This document shows positions 1 to 10,545 of a stretch of DNA of 64,000 nucleotides, in pieces; position 1 is the first letter of the stretch, and each line of letters begins with the position of its first letter. The position numbers and the translations under genes are program-made. Under the pieces are notes generated by a model. It ran no database searches. It saw only the letters and a program-made list of their open reading frames with translations, and had not been told where the DNA came from. Origin of the DNA: Isochrysis galbana (Eukaryota; Haptophyta; Isochrysidales; Isochrysidaceae); contig CM030936.1 in NCBI GenBank assembly GCA_018136815.1, positions 6,127,505 through 6,191,504 of the forward strand. Reading direction: 5' to 3'.

Positions 1-1
1 C

Positions 2-985
2 GTCGCCGAGTCGGCGGCCGTCACCTACGACCAGAGCGGCAAGCCAACTATCCTACCGACGGTCCACGGTGCTATTGCCGCGCTCGGCGAAGTGAGCTCG
101 CCACCGCCGCCGCCGCCGCTGCCCCCTGCGTTACCGATGCCGCCACAAGAGGCGGAACTCTCCAGCTGGCTGCTTCTCGGCGATGGAAGCGCGGAGAGTC
201 TCGCCAGTGGCGAGGCCGGCGAGCATAGATCCAAGGGATCTTGCTACTGCGCATGTCCCATCGACCTCGGCTTCGGCCAGTGCTTCAGCGGGCGAAGCAA
301 GGAGGAGTGCCAAGCGCTCGAGCCGCTCGGCCGTGACTACTGTCCCGCCATTGGGATCGTCAATCAATGTGCCCAGTCATGGCCAGACTGCAACTTTATG
401 CCTATTATCCTATCCTGGAAGCTCTTGCAAGGTAACCCCCTCTCGTGCGCAACGATGCGACCCTGCCCGTCTGCTGCTTCGCTGACCACGCTGTCCGCAG
501 AGCCGAGGTTCCGAATCCCGGATGGCACCACCCAGGACACAACCGGCACTTGCGAGTGCTACGCTGAAAAGTTTGTTCAGTGCTCTTGGGATGCGCGGCC
601 CAATTGCGGCATGCGCCCGGGTAACGGCGACGGCACTGCGGCCATTTTGGCGTCGGCAGTCGAAGCGCTCAGTGAAGTCGAAGGTGCTGGTGCCGTAGCG
701 AAGGGCGCATCGTCCCTTCACATCAGCAGTGCAAGTCGAGCTGGGGATGCGAGCCTCATCCAACTACTTGCTAGCCAAGGTGGACTCCAGATCAATACCA
801 CGAGTGGATACCATGCACTTCCAATGATGGTTGGCGCCGTTGCAGGCAGCTTTCTTACATTGCTCGTGGTGAGACGGCGGACACAGCGAACCCAAGGGCG
901 CCGGCCTACGCCTGCATCATCCTACGGCCGTGCAGGTTACACTCGAGCATTTCCTGTGGACGCCGGATCCTTGCCGCTCATATAA
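2..985 (+). CDS. C-terminal part of a Cys-rich, single-pass membrane protein (partial, unknown family)
   Basis: The frame is open from the first bases of the window to a TAA at 983-985, so the true start lies upstream. Seen: a Pro/Ala-rich linker, then a Cys-rich stretch (CYCACPIDLGFGQC, later GTCECYAEKFVQC and PNCGM), a long Ser/Ala/Gly linker, one hydrophobic segment (LPMMVGAVAGSFLTLLVV) and a basic cytoplasmic tail beginning RRRTQRTQGRR. This is the layout of a type I surface protein with disulfide-bonded luminal domain. A 69-nt stretch at 432-500 begins GT and ends CAG and could be an in-frame stopless intron; splicing it out would join WKLLQ to AEPRFRIP. I do not recognise the family. 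Confidence 0.6.
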   Translation, partial: VAESAAVTYDQSGKPTILPTVHGAIAALGEVSSPPPPPPLPPALPMPPQEAELSSWLLLGDGSAESLASGEAGEHRSKGSCYCACPIDLGFGQCFSGRSKEECQALEPLGRDYCPAIGIVNQCAQSWPDCNFMPIILSWKLLQGNPLSCATMRPCPSAASLTTLSAEPRFRIPDGTTQDTTGTCECYAEKFVQCSWDARPNCGMRPGNGDGTAAILASAVEALSEVEGAGAVAKGASSLHISSASRAGDASLIQLLASQGGLQINTTSGYHALPMMVGAVAGSFLTLLVVRRRTQRTQGRRPTPASSYGRAGYTRAFPVDAGSLPLI

Positions 986-2244
986 GGCGCGAGAACCATG
1001 CATCCTTGCGCGCGCGCGCGCGTGTGTGTATCACATTGACGCTGGATCCCTGCTACCAATATAGAATCTGTCTACCTTTCAAAGCGCGTCCCACGCTCTG
1101 CGACCTACGCTATTGCGCCGTCGTTGGCCTATCAGACGGCGCGCGCGCCACATGTAATCATCAGCAAATGACCAAGGATCAGCGTGCCGTTCTACTGGTG
1201 AGTTGAGACGGCGTCGTCCCATTCTGTGCGTCGAGTGGCACGATCGGCTTCTTACAATGTGTTATCTGTGGAAAAGTGAGAATGGCGTGAAGCTCGTGTG
1301 AAGTGTGAAGTTGCGGGTGAGTGAGCATGTACTCCCAGGGACCCATGTAGCCACATGTTTCGTTGGCGTTGGGCTATTGTCGCTCGAGCATCTAGCGGCA
1401 AAAACGCAGTTATCGCATGCATGCTTGGGTATGTATTGCAAGCCCAAGCCCGAAAGCATTTGGCTTTTCCGCATTGAGCATGTATTTTTACTTGCAGTAG
1501 CATTTTATTTGATATTTGATGATCGTTGGCGTGTCTTGGGCATTGTATTGTGACACGACATCAAAGCGCTATGCGGCATGCGCGTATTCATTCGTGCGCA
1601 TTGCGAGCGCAGGCCAACAGTCAGTCAGAACAGGTCCCCACGCAGCACAACAGCAACAAACAAGGAGCGAATGCACTCACAAACCAACACCAAATACTAC
1701 TACTACTACTACTACGACAATAATAATACTAGGGCGGTCATACACTCCAAAAAAAAAGGGTCAAAATTTAAACGAGGTCTATAGGCCACAAAACTTTCAG
1801 CTAAGGCTAGTAGCGAGGGGGAGTACATATCCGAAGTCCTTTTAGTCTTAGGTGGCCGGGGCGGTCATAGCCAAAAACAAAACCCCCTCCACGGACGCAA
1901 AACAGGACAGGCTACAGTAAGCCGAGACACCAAATTCGCACGAACACCAACCGGAAGCATAAAACGCGCACTAAATGAATGTTGGCCGCACTAGACAAGG
2001 CCGGCAAGGCGCTGGCTGTGCGCGCAAAGCACATGCATCGTGATCGCAGCAGCACCGCCAGTTGTTATTCACACACGATCGAGCTCCACCTTCTCTCGAC
2101 AAATCCGAATGCGGCATAAGCCGCAAAGCACCAAGTCGGAACGCACCGGCTCGGGCGCCGGCGATGCTGCCACCACCGCACCCCCATCCTCTCCATCGCT
2201 CTGTACGTCGCCATCGCCCTCTATCTAGCTCGATGGCTAGATGG
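986..2244. other. Intergenic stretch, no supported gene
   Basis: Contains an alternating CG run near 1011-1024, a CTA trinucleotide run near 1699-1722, and an A-rich block around 1745-1900 bounded by two GGGCGGTCAT motifs (about 1732 and 1864) that resemble the start of the dispersed repeat seen at 37.9 and 44.8 kb. Short open frames here lack family features and credible starts. Confidence 0.5.
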
Positions 2245-2683
2245 CTAGCTCGTCCTCTGCGTCGAGCTCCGCCTCTGCCTCGAGTCGGCCTCGTAGTCAT
2301 CGACGAGCTCGTTCCAGTCCTCCTGAGCCTCCTCCCACGTCGCCACATCGGGTGGGTAATCGCGCCACAAGACGCGATAAAGTACGGTGCCCTTGGCGGC
2401 CTGCATCACAGCAGTAGTGGGGTGAGTATGCTGCGTGGCAGAGGCAGCAGTTGTATCGCAGCAGCGGCGCGCGGGCAATTGTCGCGCGCACCTTCTTCGT
2501 TCCCCATCCGGGGATCGGAGTCTTCCCATCGCTCACCAATCGATCAAGCAACTTCTCGATGATGAACTCCTCGTCTTCGAACCACTCGAAGTTGTTCAGC
2601 TGGCACTGGCACACTCTCGCCTTTCGCTTTCTGCCGCCTGCTATCTTATGGTCGCTTTGGCCAGAAACGAAGTTTATACTTAG
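2245..2683 (-). CDS. Chromodomain protein fragment, two exons
   Basis: Read on the minus strand. Exon 2492-2683 (5' end open, no ATG seen) encodes a basic stretch, then EDEEFIIEKLLDRLVSDGK and GWGTKK; a 91-nt GT-AG intron (2401-2491) leads to exon 2245-2400, which continues in phase as AAKGTVLYRVLWRDYPPD, then VATWEE and LVDDYEAD. The pattern E..IEKLLD...YRVLW..YP...TWE is a chromodomain, with Tyr/Trp/Tyr positions suited to a methyl-lysine cage. Only the chromodomain and an Arg-rich tail are seen, about 110 residues. It could be a small nuclear gene lacking its first exon or the end of a chromovirus-type integrase; no integrase catalytic region is visible nearby. Confidence 0.55.
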
Positions 2684-2848
2684 TTCAGCATGCGGGGGTG
2701 CCTCGCACCCCCCCTCTCAGACACCAATTCCCCTCCGGGGGGCCTGTCGGTAAACCCCATGCTCTGGCCCTTTTGGCACTCAAGAAAACCGCCCAGACCC
2801 CCAATGGGCGCGGGTCGCGAGCTGCACTCTTATGCTAGGGAAAGTCCC

Positions 2849-3179
2849 TGTTGCGGGTAAAGGGGGGGGCCTTGTACATTTCCCCCCGTGCGTTCCGTTT
2901 TTAGGTTTTCCCGCGCGACTCCCCTTCCGTCGCCGCACCCCAGTCCCCTTTCTCCCCGTATCTTCCCGTATCGGTCCGCCCCCCCTCTCCTCTCCTCTCC
3001 CCGGCTCCCCCGCGGAAGCCCTCTCCCCTCTCTCCCCTCCCGTCCCTCCCCGAGTGCTTCCTTGAGTTTCCGGCCCCCTTTGTCTATTTCTCTCCCGCGC
3101 GATTCCCTTCCCCCCGCGCGTGACGTTTTCCCCTCCGTGTCTTGACTACGCTTTGCGCCATCGCTCGAGCGCTCCCTGT
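2849..3179 (+). repeat. 5' LTR
   Basis: Direct repeat partner of 4112-4443; starts TGTTGCGGG. Pyrimidine-rich middle (CCCCTCTCC blocks). The sequence right after its end is not an obvious tRNA primer-binding site. Confidence 0.85.
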
Positions 3180-3240
3180 ATCCTCGCCTTCCCCGGGAAC
3201 CGCCTCGTCCCTGTCTCCCTTCCTTCCGCGTAGCAAAGGC

Positions 3241-4030
3241 ATCCCAATTTCGCCCGTCGTGACCGCCCGCAAAATCAAGGTCGACCCGGCCACCGGCGGG
3301 CTCGACGATCGCAACCCGTTCAAATCACGTCACTGCGCCGACGGCGGCCGCCAGCGCGCCCTCCTCGAACGAGCGAAGGACCCATCCACCGCCCACGTCA
3401 TCACCTTCTCCTCCGTCGTCGACGACCTCACCATCAAGACCGTCCTCGCCGACGCCGCCGTGCGCGACCACGACCTCGCCAAGGCGGACGTACCCAACGC
3501 GTACATGAACGGCACCCGCCAGGAGCGTCCCCTCACCTACCTCGCCCTCCCGACCACTCTCGCCCACCTCACCGACGACGACGGCTCGCCGCTCTGCGTC
3601 GCATGCGCAAGCTCTCTTTGGGGCGAGGAACCCGCGGGGCGCGAATGGCACGACCGCCTCCACTCCGAACTCACCTCGCGCGGCTGGCTGCACGCGGAGG
3701 ACGTCGCCGACCTTTGGACTTTCCCCGCGCCCGACGGCCTCTGCCGCCTCGTCGTCGTCGTCGACGATTTGCTCTTCTCCGAAGACTCCGCCCTCCGCCG
3801 CCGCGTCAGTCGCGACCTTTGCACCCACCTCTCCGCCCTCTTCGGCGACGTTCGCTACGATCCCGACCCCACCTCGTTCAAGGGTTTCTCCATCTGTCGA
3901 GACCGCGCCTCTCCGCCACGTCGGCACAGAACACATGGCGGCCGACTTTTTGACAAAATGGCTCCCCAAGCGCAAGCTCGACGGCGTGCGTCCGTTACGC
4001 CACCAACGCCTGGGCCCACGCCTCCGCCTG
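3241..4030 (+). pseudogene. Remnant of copia pol: RVT_2 reverse transcriptase fused to RNase H tail by deletion
   Basis: The plus-strand reading from about 3241 shows copia reverse-transcriptase landmarks: KADVPNAYMNG (QMDVKTAFLNG block), SSLWGEEPAGREWHDRL (SLYGLKQ..R.W block) and LVVVVDDLLF with the catalytic Asp pair, then a KGFSICRD block. Around 3915 the reading shifts frame into RHVGTEHMAADFLTKWLP, which matches the far C-terminus of copia RNase H (ENQVADILTK). A deletion therefore joined mid-RT to the RNase H end and broke the frame. Upstream it runs from the LTR without gag or integrase. It cannot encode a working polymerase; if still mobile it needs proteins in trans. Confidence 0.8.
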
Positions 4031-4103
4031 AATCATTCGGCCGCGTCTCCCCTCTCCCCGCCTTCTGCGATGCGCGCGCCGCCCCGACATCGGCTCTCGC
4101 ATC

Positions 4104-4111
4104 GGGGGGGG
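4104..4111 (+). other. Polypurine tract before the 3' LTR
   Basis: Eight consecutive G immediately 5' of the TGTTGCGGG start of the downstream LTR, the expected position of the plus-strand primer. Confidence 0.6.
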
Positions 4112-4443
4112 TGTTGCGGGTAAAGGGGGGGGGGCTTGTACATTTCCCCCCGTGCGTTCCGTTTTTAGGTTTTCCCGCGCGACTCCCCTTCCGTCGCCGC
4201 GCCCCAGTCCCCTTTCTCCCCGTATCTTCCCGTATCGGTCCGCCCCCCCTCTCCTCTCCTCTCCCCGGCTCCCCCGCGGAAGCCCTCTCCCCTCTCTCCC
4301 CTCCCGTCCCTCCCCGAGTGCTTCCTTGAGTTTCCGGCCCCCTTTGTCTATTTCTCTCCCGCGCGATTCCCTTCCCCCCGCGCGTGACGTTTTCCCCTCC
4401 GTGTCTTGACTACGCTTTGCGCCATCGCTCGAGCGCTCCCTGT
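4112..4443 (+). repeat. 3' LTR
   Basis: Second copy of the LTR, differing from 2849-3179 by one substitution and a longer G-run near its start. Confidence 0.85.
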
Positions 4444-5710
4444 GCCCCCTCGTCCGTCCTCCGTCCTCGTCCTCGTGCTGCTGCTGCGCCCCGTGATGGC
4501 TGAGTGTGCGCCCATGTCTCCGGCCCCGTCCCCGCACGCTTCCCCGGCTCCCCATTGTTCACCCCCCATGCTCCAATAGGGGCTTACATCTCATGTTACA
4601 GCTCATCCTCCACTCACACCCAGCCGCACCACAGCCACAGCTCCTTGCGTCCCACCACAGTCCCCCTAACGGCGAACACCTACAACGAGGACGAGGACTA
4701 GCGCGGGGGAGAGGGGAGCGAACGGAACCAACGCAAGAGCAAGGAGGGACTCAGGCGGTGGCATTGTGCAAGGAGACGAATAACGTGCAAAGCAGGCAGG
4801 AGAGCCAAGAGGAAACGCGACGGGAAAGGTTCCTATGCGAAAGAGCGCGGGTCAGCCAATCGGTCAGCCATTCTAAAAGTAATGAGTCGATCGCGGATGC
4901 GACACCCCCCTGCTAGAATCGAGCTTCAATGCGAGGAGCGAGGAGACTGAGAGACGAATGAGACACCGCGGGGCGAAGGGCGAAGGGGGGGCCTCTTGTA
5001 AGCGGGGAGATGGAAATGATTGGAGCCCGGAGGGGAGGGCTGAATTAAGCACTACCATAAACTTTGTTGTAGCTAAGATTAAGACAGAATGCACATGCTA
5101 GCAAACTCACGGCAAGAAGCAAAAGGAATAATACAGTAGTAGTAGTATAGTAGCAGTAGTAGAATAAAGGCAACCGGCTTTTCCGTAGAGGACGAGAGGC
5201 AGTTGTACACCAGAAGGCACAAAGCGCAACACTTAGTCTCTTTGCTGAGCACCGCTAGAACCAGCATAGACCTGCAAAGCTCACATGTGACATACGGGAG
5301 AAGACGGCCTATCCTCAATCAGTGACGGTAAAGATGGGTGTGGCAACTCCAGAACGGACGCTTGGAGCATCTTCTCGTAAATAGATCGAAGAAACCTCAT
5401 CCCAAATGGTGGCGGTGGACGGTGGACGCCCTTATTCGAGGCCGGGGACACAACGACGGTGCAATATACGCTGACGGGGCATGGCGAGCAAGCGGCCAGC
5501 GTCCCGCCCCAGGCGGCCTATCCGATCGTGCATGAGGGCGCTCCGCGCTGGTCTCGTGCTAAGGTTCAGGCGAGCCTAACAAAACCTGGCCAACCGTCAG
5601 GAGCTGCCAGCCACACTTCGCGCACGCGTGTGCTAGCCAAGAACTTCCGCCACGTGATCGGTCGGCACCACGCCAGCCCACGAGGTGTGGCAAGTGTAGA
5701 GTCACAGAGT
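4444..5710. other. Intergenic stretch downstream of the retrotransposon
   Basis: No gene with recognisable features. Contains a C/T-rich stretch to about 4630, a TAG-rich run near 5133-5165, and ordinary mixed sequence up to the stop of the RhoGEF gene that ends at 5711. Confidence 0.5.
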
Positions 5711-8700
5711 TCAAAAGTTGAAACCGAAGAAGCTGGAGTTCTTTTGCTGTTGCTGTCGTAGCTTGCGCGCGGTGGCTGCGAAATCCTCCGCGTCGTCGGC
5801 GAAGCGTTGCGCCTTATCGCCTGAGAAAAGCAACGTCGAGAATGGTGAAAAACACGCAGGTCGCCGCCCCTCACGAAAGAGCGCGGGTGGGGCAATGGCG
5901 ATTTACGATCTCTTCACAGCAGGAAGGGGTGGCGGAGAAGGGACGTCTGTGCCCGCATGTGGCTGTGGTCGACAGCTAGGCACGTGTGAGCCGTCGGTGC
6001 GTGGGGTGTGCGCCATGAAGATGTGGAGGGTAAATGCGGGAAGAGTACTCGCCACACCACGGCGCAAATAATAGTGGAGCGCAGTGCGACTTGGCTCGCC
6101 AAGGGGGTGCTCGACGTACCAAGCTCGTTGAGCCTCTCTCCGCGCTGGTGGAGGGCGTCGATGGCCTCTCGTGCGGAGGACGAGGCGGCGTGCGCGCCCG
6201 CCATTGCCCCCGGCTTGCCACCGGGGCGGCCGCGAGCCCCTGTCGAACTCGCGCTGCGCGCTGACGCGTTGCCGCCGCCCACGCCTCGACCTAGCAGTTC
6301 GTCGCGCGCGGCGGCGGCCGCCGCAAACATGGACGAGAAGGTGCCGCTGCCGCCGCTGTTGGGCGGCGGCGGGGCTGCCGAAACTGCGGTAGCTGCAGCG
6401 GTCTTTGACTCGACTGGCGCGTTGGTCGTGGAAACGTCCTCCGCCTCAAACGCCTCGATGGTCTTGAGCATGGCGAAAGCGGCGTCGCACACGCGCACCG
6501 GCCCGTCGCCCGGGGACAGGATGGCACGCTTTGTGGAGCACGCGTCGCACACTAGCAGTCCGAGCAACCGGCAGTGATGACGGCCCGAGTCGAGAATGCC
6601 AGCCGACTCGGTAAAGGGCCGGCTGCAAGTTGTGCATACCTCCGCTGAGGAGTCAGCCGCCCAGCCCGCAGCTGTGGCCGCGGCGGCGCGCACGGCAAGC
6701 GCGTGGCGTGAGCTGCGGACGAGCCGAGGGGTCGCCCTCTCCGCGCGGAAACGAGCGCAGCCACGCCTTGCTGCCTCACGCGCGGCGGGATTGGGCTGAT
6801 GGTCTGCAAAGGTGAGACCGTGCTCATCGGGTAGCTCAGGCCGCGCGCCGCCCGCCGCGAGCGCTTCGGCCGCTGCGCACGTGGCCGCCACCGCGTCGGC
6901 GTCCGCGTCACCGGCGCCGTCGGCGGGGGACGGTGGCAAGAGGCCTAGTGGCCGGCTTCCCCGGGCGTCGGTGGCATTGGGGAAGGCGCCGTGCTCTAGC
7001 AGCAGCCGGATCGCGACGGCGTCAGCGCGGCGCGCCGCAAGATGGAGAAGGCCGCCCCGGCAGCCTGCGCCGCCAGCACCTTCGACAGCCTCGTTTGGGT
7101 CGACTCCGCGCCGGAGGAGCGCTTTGAGCACGGCAAGCTGCGCTAGGCTCAAGGCGAGAGTGGCGGCGGTAGAACCGTCGGCTGTTGTCCGGCGGAAGTC
7201 GGCGCCGCGCCGCAGGAGTGCAGAGGCGGCAGCAGGCGCGCGCCCACCAATGGCGAGCAAAAGGGGACCGTCGGCATGCAGTTCGTCGCAGCCGCCCGAC
7301 GGGCTAGCGCCCGCGGCAAGGAGTCGAAGCAGGACAGCGTGACAGCTTGAGGCAGCCGAAGGCGCCCCAGGCAGCGCAGTAGGCGCGGCGGAAGCGGGCG
7401 GCACCGTCGCGAGCGGCGGGTGCGGCGGGGGGCCGCAAACACAGCAGAGTGTTGCCAACAGGAGCGGTGTCACACCCTCGGCGTCAGGCGCATCGACGCG
7501 GCACACCTTGAGCCCGTCCTCGTCCTCCATCTTGACGAGCGCCGCAACCGCCGTATCGTTGCCGGCAGCGACAGCGACGTGAAGCGGCGTCCAACCGCCC
7601 AGGCCCGCCGCCTCGCGCGCCGCCTCATACATCGCATGGAAGCCGCCGCCGACTGCGCCGTCGACGGCAGCCGCGCCGCTTGGCCGCGACAGGAGGCGGG
7701 CCCAGGTGGCGTCGTCGCGGATGGTGGCAGCAGAGTGGGCAAAGTCGCCCTGGATCGTAGCGCCAGTGGCCACCTCAGCTAGTCGGTAGCCCGCGCGCGC
7801 GTGGTGCTTGGCACGGTGCGAGCGGAGCGAAGCGAAGCGGACAGGTGGCGGCGGCAGCGGCGGCGGCGGCCCTCCGAGCGCCATGGCTGATAAGATGGGC
7901 CGGAGGGCTGCGAGCCAGTCGTGGCGGGCGGAAGGGCTTGGCGCCCAAAGCTGGGAGACCTAGCGAGGTGGGCGGCGTGGCGGGGGGTGAGGTGGAGTGG
8001 CGGGTGGGGAGGGGGGTGGAGATGAACACGAGCGGCGCGTAGACACACCGTGTCAGTGGCGGGCAAGACGAGCTCAAAATAGCACTGGTCAGGGTTAGCC
8101 GGCGAGAGGCGGATGTGTGCGCCTTTGAGCGAAATGAGCTTGCAGCGTTTGAGCAGCGGCAGCGCGTCCTCGGCGGAGAGCTCCTCCTCGGTGGGCGCGC
8201 CCGCACCGAAGATGCCCTCACTGCCGAGCGAACCGTCGCCAATGGCACCGAGCGTGGCGGCGTGAGCCACCATGGCGGCCGACGTCTTGGCCGCGGCGAC
8301 AGCAGTGGCGGCGCCGCTCTTGGCGACTGAGGCGGCTGCGGCGGCCGAGGCACGTGCGGCTGCCGTTGCGCGTCCGAACGATGGGGCTCGCCGGACGACC
8401 CAGTTGGCGGCGCGCCCGGTTGGCAGGTCGCCCGCGTACTGCTCCTCCTCAGCACTCAGTATGCAGTCGGTGAAAAGGAAGTAGTAGCGTGAGAGCTTGC
8501 CCAGCTTGTTGGCCTTGAGCAGGGCGCCCTCGTGGACCAGCCGGCGAGCACACGGCGGCGGAGGCGGAGCCACGCCCAGCGGCAACGCGGGCGAGTCCTC
8601 ACGGAACGAGCGCGGCGAGGGCGTCTCGGGCGGTGTGAAGGGATCAGGCCAAAAGAGTTCTGGCACCTCGCCCGGCTTGAAGCGTCGTGCTACGGCGCGA

Positions 8701-9915
8701 AGTTGGCGCAGCCAGCGCAGCTCGGCGAGCGCGCCCTCGACTGAAGCGAGCGTGCGTGCGAGTGTCGTCTGCAGCGTGAGCAGCGAGGAGGACGCCGGGT
8801 GACCCGGCGGGAGCGCGTACCTGCGGCGCGCGGGGGGTGGAGTGGGGCAAGAGGGAGATGGCAAGGGAGAAGCCGCGATCGCGGGTGAACGGCGGCAAGA
8901 GGGGCGCGCGCTGGCGCTGCGACGGCGCACCGTAGTTCGTCAGCGGCGGCCTCGTGTGCCGCCAGGTGGTCAAGCGGCAGCATAAGAACGCGGCGCAGCT
9001 CGGCCGGCGTAGTGCATAGCTGCCTCCACACCACACCCGCTACCGCGCCACTGGGCGAGTTGGCACCATCTTCAACGAGAGCCGTCAGCGTCGCGTCGCC
9101 TTCTCGCGCCCAGCCGATGGCGTAGTCGCGATAGAGCGGCTCCAGCTCCTCCATCGCGCGCAAGAGCAGGTCAACAAGCGGGGCGGCGGATGGCGGTGGC
9201 GGTGGCGGTGGCGGTGGCGGTGGCGGCGGGGGTGGTGGCGGGGGCGGCGGCAGCGAGCCGGTGAGCGTGCCGCCCGTCGGGCTGCCGAACGCCTCTACGT
9301 CGGTAGACGCGGTGGCGGCCTGCATGGCCGCTGACTCGGCGCGCGCAGTCGCAAGCACATCGCTGTCAGATAGTAGCACGTCTCCTCTTTCTGCCTGCTC
9401 TGCGCCCGCCGGCCTCGCGGGCGGAATGGCGGCCTGGTAGCTCTCCCCGAGTTGTGGCCGTGGCAGCGACAGCCGAGCCTCTGATTGGGTCGGCTGCAGC
9501 TGCGCGTACGCCGTGAGGCTTGCAGCCAGCGCCTCATGCGCCTGAAGGAGGTGATGCAGCCGACCGAAGAGCGCGCGGCTCTGAGCAGGCGAGAGGGCGT
9601 TCCCCCGGCCTGCGCGGCCAAAGGGTGCATTCCATCGGCTGGTGGAGCGTGCGGAATCTGCCGAGCGGGGTGACTCCACCTCTTGTACTCGCGGCGAGGC
9701 CCGCAAGCTCAGCTCGAGTGCCGAGCGGAGCTCCGCGAGATAGAGCTTCTCCTTCAAGAGAAGAGTGGTGGCTGCGTGGGTCTGTGAGGCCTCAAAGGCG
9801 GAGGCAGCGGAGAGGGAAGCGAGCCGGGCGCTGCGTGCGCGCCATGCCCTCGCGAGCCGCCGTGCCGCAGCGTCAGCTGAGGCAGCGGGAGGCTCAGCGG
9901 AGAGGAGCCGCAGCA
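5711..9915 (-). CDS. Rho guanine-nucleotide exchange factor-like protein: DH-PH-ankyrin-FYVE-like-R-SNARE-like, four exons
   Basis: Model on the minus strand: exons 9915-8921, 8820-about 8045, 7886-6120, 5820-5711; the sum is 3648 nt, 1215 aa. The ATG at 9915 is the first usable start after a C-run. Residues about 45-340 look like a DH domain (LLLKEKLYLAELRSALEL, LFGRLHHLLQAHEAL, LYRDYAIGW, ELRRVLMLPLDHLAAH) interrupted by a run of about 20 Pro. Residues about 420-590 are PH (RLVHEGALLKANKLGKLSRY, then YFLFTDCIL). Ankyrin repeats follow (GWTPLHVAVAAGND, GGLLHLAARRADAVAIRLLL), then a FYVE-like finger (VCTTCSRPF, GRHHCRLLG, VCDACS) and, across the last intron, an R-SNARE-like helix (RGERLNELGDKAQRFADDAE). 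DH-PH-FYVE resembles the FGD family, which activates Cdc42/Rho GTPases at membranes. The exon 2/3 junction is the least certain. Confidence 0.75.
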
Positions 9916-10404
9916 TGGGGGGGGGGGGGGGAGGGGGGAGGGGGGGGGGAGAGGGAGAGAAAGAGAGAGTGAGAGTGAAAGAGAGCAAATGGACAAAGCT
10001 GATTATTTAACGTGTCGAGGGCGGAGAATTCTGTGCAGATGAGACTCCCACGGGGGACGGAGAGCTCGAGACGACCTTCTGCTGCTCGGCCCAATCATCT
10101 TAAATTTCCGAGGTGTCCCATGAAGAAAACACTTCAGATTGGCAGTCGGAGTCTCTCGCCCAGCGCCTGGCGCTCTCTGCCCCGCTCTCGGCGGCGGGCG
10201 GGCCGGGCCGCCTCTCGATAGAGGAGTGCCGCCGCGGGCGAATTCTTTTGTATACTGTACTACCCGTCCGCTCGTGTATGGTCAGCCGCCCGTGTGCTGA
10301 CTGAGGTGGACGCAGGAGGCACACAAGCGTTTACTTCACAAGGGCGGGCGGGGTTGGACATAAAGCGTGTGCTGGAGTCGGCCAGGGGTCCCTCACTTCA
10401 GTAC

Positions 10405-10545
10405 TCCTATGTGGTCGACGATGATCGACCATGTGTCATGTGTCATATGTGTTACGTGTTACACTGTGTTACGTGTTACGTGTTACACGTGTTACGTGGT
10501 CGACTATGGTCGACCGTGGTCGACCATGTAACATACATGGGCGCG
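10405..10545. repeat. Interleaved GTCGAC palindromes and GTGTTAC tandem repeats
   Basis: GGTCGAC-type words recur five times (near 10412, 10423 as GATCGAC, 10498, 10509, 10518) around a tandem GTGTTAC/CGTGTTACACGTG block at about 10448-10495. The two flanks are nearly inverted copies, so the region can fold on itself. Confidence 0.6.

Larger units (their letters stand above)
2849..4443 (+). mobile_element. Internally deleted Ty1/copia-type LTR retrotransposon
   Basis: Two almost identical direct repeats of about 331 bp begin TGTTGCGGG and end ...GAGCGCTCCCTGT, at 2849-3179 and 4112-4443. They differ by one A/G substitution and the length of one G-run, so the copy is young or recently homogenised. 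An eight-G polypurine tract (4104-4111) abuts the downstream LTR, as expected for plus-strand priming. The roughly 930-bp interior keeps only part of the copia reverse transcriptase and the extreme end of RNase H; gag, protease and integrase are missing. No exact target-site duplication is seen (GTCCC left, GCCCC right), and the LTRs do not end in canonical CA. Confidence 0.85.

Noticed and set aside
3995-4555. Minus-strand Arg/Gly-rich frame over the 3' LTR
   Set aside because: Complement of the C/T-rich LTR; the same pattern repeats in the 5' LTR.
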